Part shown: one piece after another, positions 2,702 to 5,691 of the stretch | Layout of the letters: each line of letters begins with the position of its first letter | Position numbering within the stretch: position 1 is the first letter of the stretch | NCBI GenBank assembly: GCA_900556425.1 | Contig: USOR01000062.1 | Coordinates: 1-5,691 of the forward strand | Reading direction: 5' to 3' | From: an uncultured Coriobacteriaceae bacterium | GTDB lineage: Bacteria; Actinomycetota; Coriobacteriia; Coriobacteriales; QAMH01 | DNA length: 5,691 bases | The notes under the pieces: generated by a model | What the model was told of the DNA's origin: nothing | Database searches by the model: none | The model's input: only the letters and a program-made list of their open reading frames with translations | Translations under genes and position numbers: made by a program

Positions 2702-5691
2702 TTACCTCACCTCGACGGCACCTGCACCGACAAGCTCGCCAACGCGCGTGACCATCTCCCGCGATCCGCAGTTGACGCTCACCGGCAGCTCGGCACGGAA
2801 CTTCCTGCCATCAGCCTGCTCAATGAACAGCGTGACCGGGTGCGCGCCCGGATAGTTATCGAAAATCGCCGACAGCTCGTGCATCGTCTCGTTCGAGAAC
2901 ATCTCGGAGCGCACGTGAATCGCCATCGCGCTCGGTCCGCGCTTGACCGCACCCGCAGCCCCGCCATCGGCGCCGTTGTCAGCCGCAAGCGGCTTGACCT
3001 CGTACACGATGACCTGCGAACCGCGATCGCTGCGCTCGAGCTTGCCACGCACGTGTACGGCCGCGATCTCGCCCGTCTCGAGCTCCGATTGCAGCACCTG
3101 GCGGTACTCCTCCCAGGTCTTCGACCAGCACAGGCAGTCAACGCCGGCCTCCATGTCCTCGAGGCGCACAATCGCCATGTTCGAGCCCTTTTTGGTGGTC
3201 TTGACCTGCACGTCTGCGACCATGCCCGCGAAGTCGTAGGTACGTCCGTCGTGGAAGACCTCCTCGTCGTCGAGCGAACCTAGGCCCGCATACGCCGTCT
3301 TCGCCATCACACCAGCGTATGGCGACAGCGGATGGTCGCTGACGAAGATGCCAATCGATTCCTTCTCGTAGCGCAGCTTGATGCTGCGATCCCACTCGAT
3401 GCCATCGGGTGCCGGAATCTCTTCCTCGACCTCGGAGTTATCGCCCGTATCCACCTCCGCAAACAGGTCGAACATCGTGACCTGCCCGCTCTCGCGGTCG
3501 CGCTGGCGCTGCGCAGCCTGCTCGAGCAGCGAGCCACCTTCGATGAAACCCCAGAGCTGCTTGCGCGTATAGCCCGTCGAATCGAAGGCACCGGCTTTGA
3601 CGAGCGCCTCGACCACGCGTTTGTTGCAGGCCTCGCCCGGCACGCGATAGGTGTAATCGTGCAGCGACGTGAATGGCCCGTTCTTCTCGCGCTCCTCGAT
3701 GATGAGCTCGACGACCTTCTCGCCGACGCCCTTGAGTCCCGCCAGGCCAAAGCGCACGCCCTCGGGTGCGGCCGTGAAGTCGCCACGCGACTGGTTGATA
3801 TCCGGCGGCAACACGGCGATGCCGTCCTGCTTGCAGGCATTGACGTAGTGCACGATCTTGTCGGTCTTGCCCGTGTAGCTCGACAACACGGCGGCCATGT
3901 ACTCGTTGGGATAGTGCGCCTTGAGCCACGCCGTCTGCATCGTGAGGATGCCATACGCGGCCGAGTGCGACTTGTTGAACGCGTACTCCGCGAACTTGAG
4001 CACGTCGTCCCAGATCGTCTGCGCGATCTTGCGGTCGTAGCCGTTGCGCTCGGCGCCATTGAGCCAGTGGTCTTCCATGGTCTCGACCGTGCCGTCGGCC
4101 CACTTCTGCTCGACCTCGCGCATGAGCGCTATCTTCTTCTTGGCCACGGCCTTGCGCACCTTGTCGCTCTCGCCCGTGGTGAAGCCGCTCATGACGACCG
4201 AAATCCTCATGACCTGCTCCTGGTACACCATGGTGCCGTAGGTGCTCTCGAGCACGGGCTTGAGGCGCTCGTCGTAGTACGCGATGGGCTTGCGGCCGAG
4301 CTTGCGGTCGACGAAGTCGTCGACCATGCCCGCTCCCAGAGGGCCGGGACGATACAGCGCGATGACGGCGACGATGTCGTCGTAGCAGTCCGGGCGCATC
4401 TTCTTGAGCAGCACGCGCATGCCCGGCGACTCCACCTGGAACACGCCGGCCGTGCCGCCGCGCGCGAACAGCTCGTACATCGCCGGATCCTTCATGTCGA
4501 TGTTGTCGAGGTCGACGCTGATACCATGGTTGGCCTTGATGTTGGCCAGCGCCTTCGAGATGACGGTAAGCGTACGCAGACCGAGGAAGTCCATCTTGAG
4601 CAGGCCCATGTTGGCGGTCATCACGCCGTCGTACTGCGTGATGATCATGCCGCCCTTGGTGTCGAGCTTGGTGGGGACGTAATTGTAGACCGGGTCGCGG
4701 CAGATGATGACGGCCGATGCGTGCACGCCCTCGCCGCGCGTGATGCCCTCGAGGCGCTTTGCCGCGTCGATGATTTTGGCGGTGTCCGGGTCACTTTCGT
4801 ACTGCTTGCGCAGGTCGGGGTTCTCCGCAAGCGCGCGCTCGAGCGTCATCTTGGGGTCGTTGGGGATCATCTTCGAGATGGCGGCGCTCATGTACACCGG
4901 ATACTCGAGCACGCGCGCGGCGTCGTTGACGGCCTGCTTGGCCTTCATCTTGCCGTAGGTGATGACGTGCGCGATGCGCTCCGGGCCATAGATGTCGCGG
5001 CAGTGCTGGATGACATCCAGCCTGCGCTCGTCGTCGAAGTCCATGTCGATATCGGGCATCTCCGTGCGCTCGGGCGACAGGAAGCGCTCGAAGATGAGGT
5101 CGTTGGCAAGCGGATCGAAGGTCGTGATGTCGAGCGCATAGCTGATGATCGATCCAGCCGCCGAGCCACGCCCCGGCCCCACGCCAATGCCGTTCTCCTT
5201 GGCCCAGCGTGCGAACTCCTGCACGATGAGGAAGTACGCCGCGAAGCCCTTCGAGCAAATGATCTCGTACTCATGCTCGAAGCGTTCGATGACTTCCTGC
5301 GGTAGCGGGTCGCCGTAGCGGCGCTTGAGGCCTTCCATCGACATGTCGCGCAGCAACGACTCGTTTGTCTCGCCCTCCTTGAGGAAGGGGTAGCGCGGCA
5401 GGATGATGTTGCCAAACTCGAGCGTGACGTTGCATTTGTCTGCGATCTCGAGCGTCGTGGCCAGGCACTCCGGATGCTCCTTGAGGGCCTCGGCCATCTC
5501 TTCGGGGCTCTTGAGGTAGAACTGGTCGTTCGAGAACTTCATGCGCTTGGTATCACTCACGAACTTGCCCATGCCGATGCACAGCATGAGGTCTTGCGTG
5601 TAGGCATCCTCCTGGCGCAGGTAGTGCAGGTCGTTCGTACCGACGACCTTGAGACCCATCTCATTTGCGAGCTTGCACAGCGCGTCGTTGA
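2702..5691 (-). CDS. dnaE: DNA polymerase III alpha subunit (DnaE), N-terminus outside window
   Basis: This is the catalytic subunit of the replicative DNA polymerase III holoenzyme. The frame is open to the right edge, so the 995 residues seen are a C-terminal portion; by comparison with the E. coli protein about 185 residues are missing. The ATG at 5659 is internal. Numbering from that Met, TNDLHY (8-13) is the end of the PHP domain. GPGRGSAAGS (161-170) and PDIDMDF (202-208) form the palm, with D205 and D207 matching E. coli D401 and D403; D357 in KMDFLGLRT matches D555. Fingers span about 365-615, and GLKGVGEKVV (641-650) is the helix-hairpin-helix. QVTMFDLF (726-733) fits the internal beta-clamp-binding motif, an OB fold covers about 805-895, and the C-terminal domain ends at 985. 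TAA stop at 2702-2704. The gene is much richer in G/C than the abiE genes. All key residues in view are intact. Confidence 0.96.
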   Translation of the reverse strand, partial: NDALCKLANEMGLKVVGTNDLHYLRQEDAYTQDLMLCIGMGKFVSDTKRMKFSNDQFYLKSPEEMAEALKEHPECLATTLEIADKCNVTLEFGNIILPRYPFLKEGETNESLLRDMSMEGLKRRYGDPLPQEVIERFEHEYEIICSKGFAAYFLIVQEFARWAKENGIGVGPGRGSAAGSIISYALDITTFDPLANDLIFERFLSPERTEMPDIDMDFDDERRLDVIQHCRDIYGPERIAHVITYGKMKAKQAVNDAARVLEYPVYMSAAISKMIPNDPKMTLERALAENPDLRKQYESDPDTAKIIDAAKRLEGITRGEGVHASAVIICRDPVYNYVPTKLDTKGGMIITQYDGVMTANMGLLKMDFLGLRTLTVISKALANIKANHGISVDLDNIDMKDPAMYELFARGGTAGVFQVESPGMRVLLKKMRPDCYDDIVAVIALYRPGPLGAGMVDDFVDRKLGRKPIAYYDERLKPVLESTYGTMVYQEQVMRISVVMSGFTTGESDKVRKAVAKKKIALMREVEQKWADGTVETMEDHWLNGAERNGYDRKIAQTIWDDVLKFAEYAFNKSHSAAYGILTMQTAWLKAHYPNEYMAAVLSSYTGKTDKIVHYVNACKQDGIAVLPPDINQSRGDFTAAPEGVRFGLAGLKGVGEKVVELIIEEREKNGPFTSLHDYTYRVPGEACNKRVVEALVKAGAFDSTGYTRKQLWGFIEGGSLLEQAAQRQRDRESGQVTMFDLFAEVDTGDNSEVEEEIPAPDGIEWDRSIKLRYEKESIGIFVSDHPLSPYAGVMAKTAYAGLGSLDDEEVFHDGRTYDFAGMVADVQVKTTKKGSNMAIVRLEDMEAGVDCLCWSKTWEEYRQVLQSELETGEIAAVHVRGKLERSDRGSQVIVYEVKPLAADNGADGGAAGAVKRGPSAMAIHVRSEMFSNETMHELSAIFDNYPGAHPVTLFIEQADGRKFRAELPVSVNCGSREMVTRVGELVGAGAVEVR

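Noticed and set aside
2522..3283. Plus-strand frame of 253 codons running from the intergenic repeats into dnaE
   Set aside because: Its first part translates the GCCCCAAACG repeats (recurring CPKRKCP-like strings) and the rest is antisense to dnaE.
3332..5305. Long plus-strand open frame (657 codons) opposite dnaE
   Set aside because: It lies wholly antisense to the intact dnaE. Its composition is Arg/Leu/Val/Asp/His-rich, as expected from reading the complement of a high-GC gene, and no domain is recognisable.

Overview
The composition and protein content suggest a high-GC bacterium, most likely an actinobacterium of the Coriobacteriia type (Collinsella/Olsenella-like). This rests on the style of the DnaE protein and its G/C-biased codon use; it is an inference, not an alignment. 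The window joins a core replication gene to a lower-GC accessory segment.

Right part (2702-5691, minus strand): the 3' five-sixths or so of dnaE, the replicative DNA polymerase III alpha subunit. The N-terminus, with most of the PHP domain, lies beyond the right edge. The remaining domains are intact: all three catalytic aspartates, helix-hairpin-helix, beta-clamp-binding motif, OB fold and C-terminal domain.

Middle (2230-2701): about 470 bp without a convincing gene. It is packed with short repeats: two GGGGC-type palindromes, a 28-nt near-identical direct repeat, a 10-nt direct repeat next to the dnaE stop, and a duplicated A/T-rich 13-mer. At its left end lies the probable promoter/operator of the next operon.

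Left-centre (884-2229, minus strand): a two-gene operon with a 4-nt ATGA overlap. It encodes an AbiEi-type antitoxin/repressor and an AbiEii-type nucleotidyltransferase toxin, that is, a type IV toxin-antitoxin (abortive phage infection) module. The antitoxin is expected to repress the operon and counter the toxin. The module is less GC-rich than dnaE, consistent with horizontal acquisition.

Left (1-883): a strongly A/T-rich stretch with no supportable gene. It holds several repeat families, notably a cluster of five ATTAATCTG/CAGATTAAT half-sites including a perfect 10+2+10 palindrome. A stem-loop followed by a short T-run lies 84-125 bp beyond the toxin stop codon. I see no rRNA, tRNA, CRISPR array, transposase or integrase.
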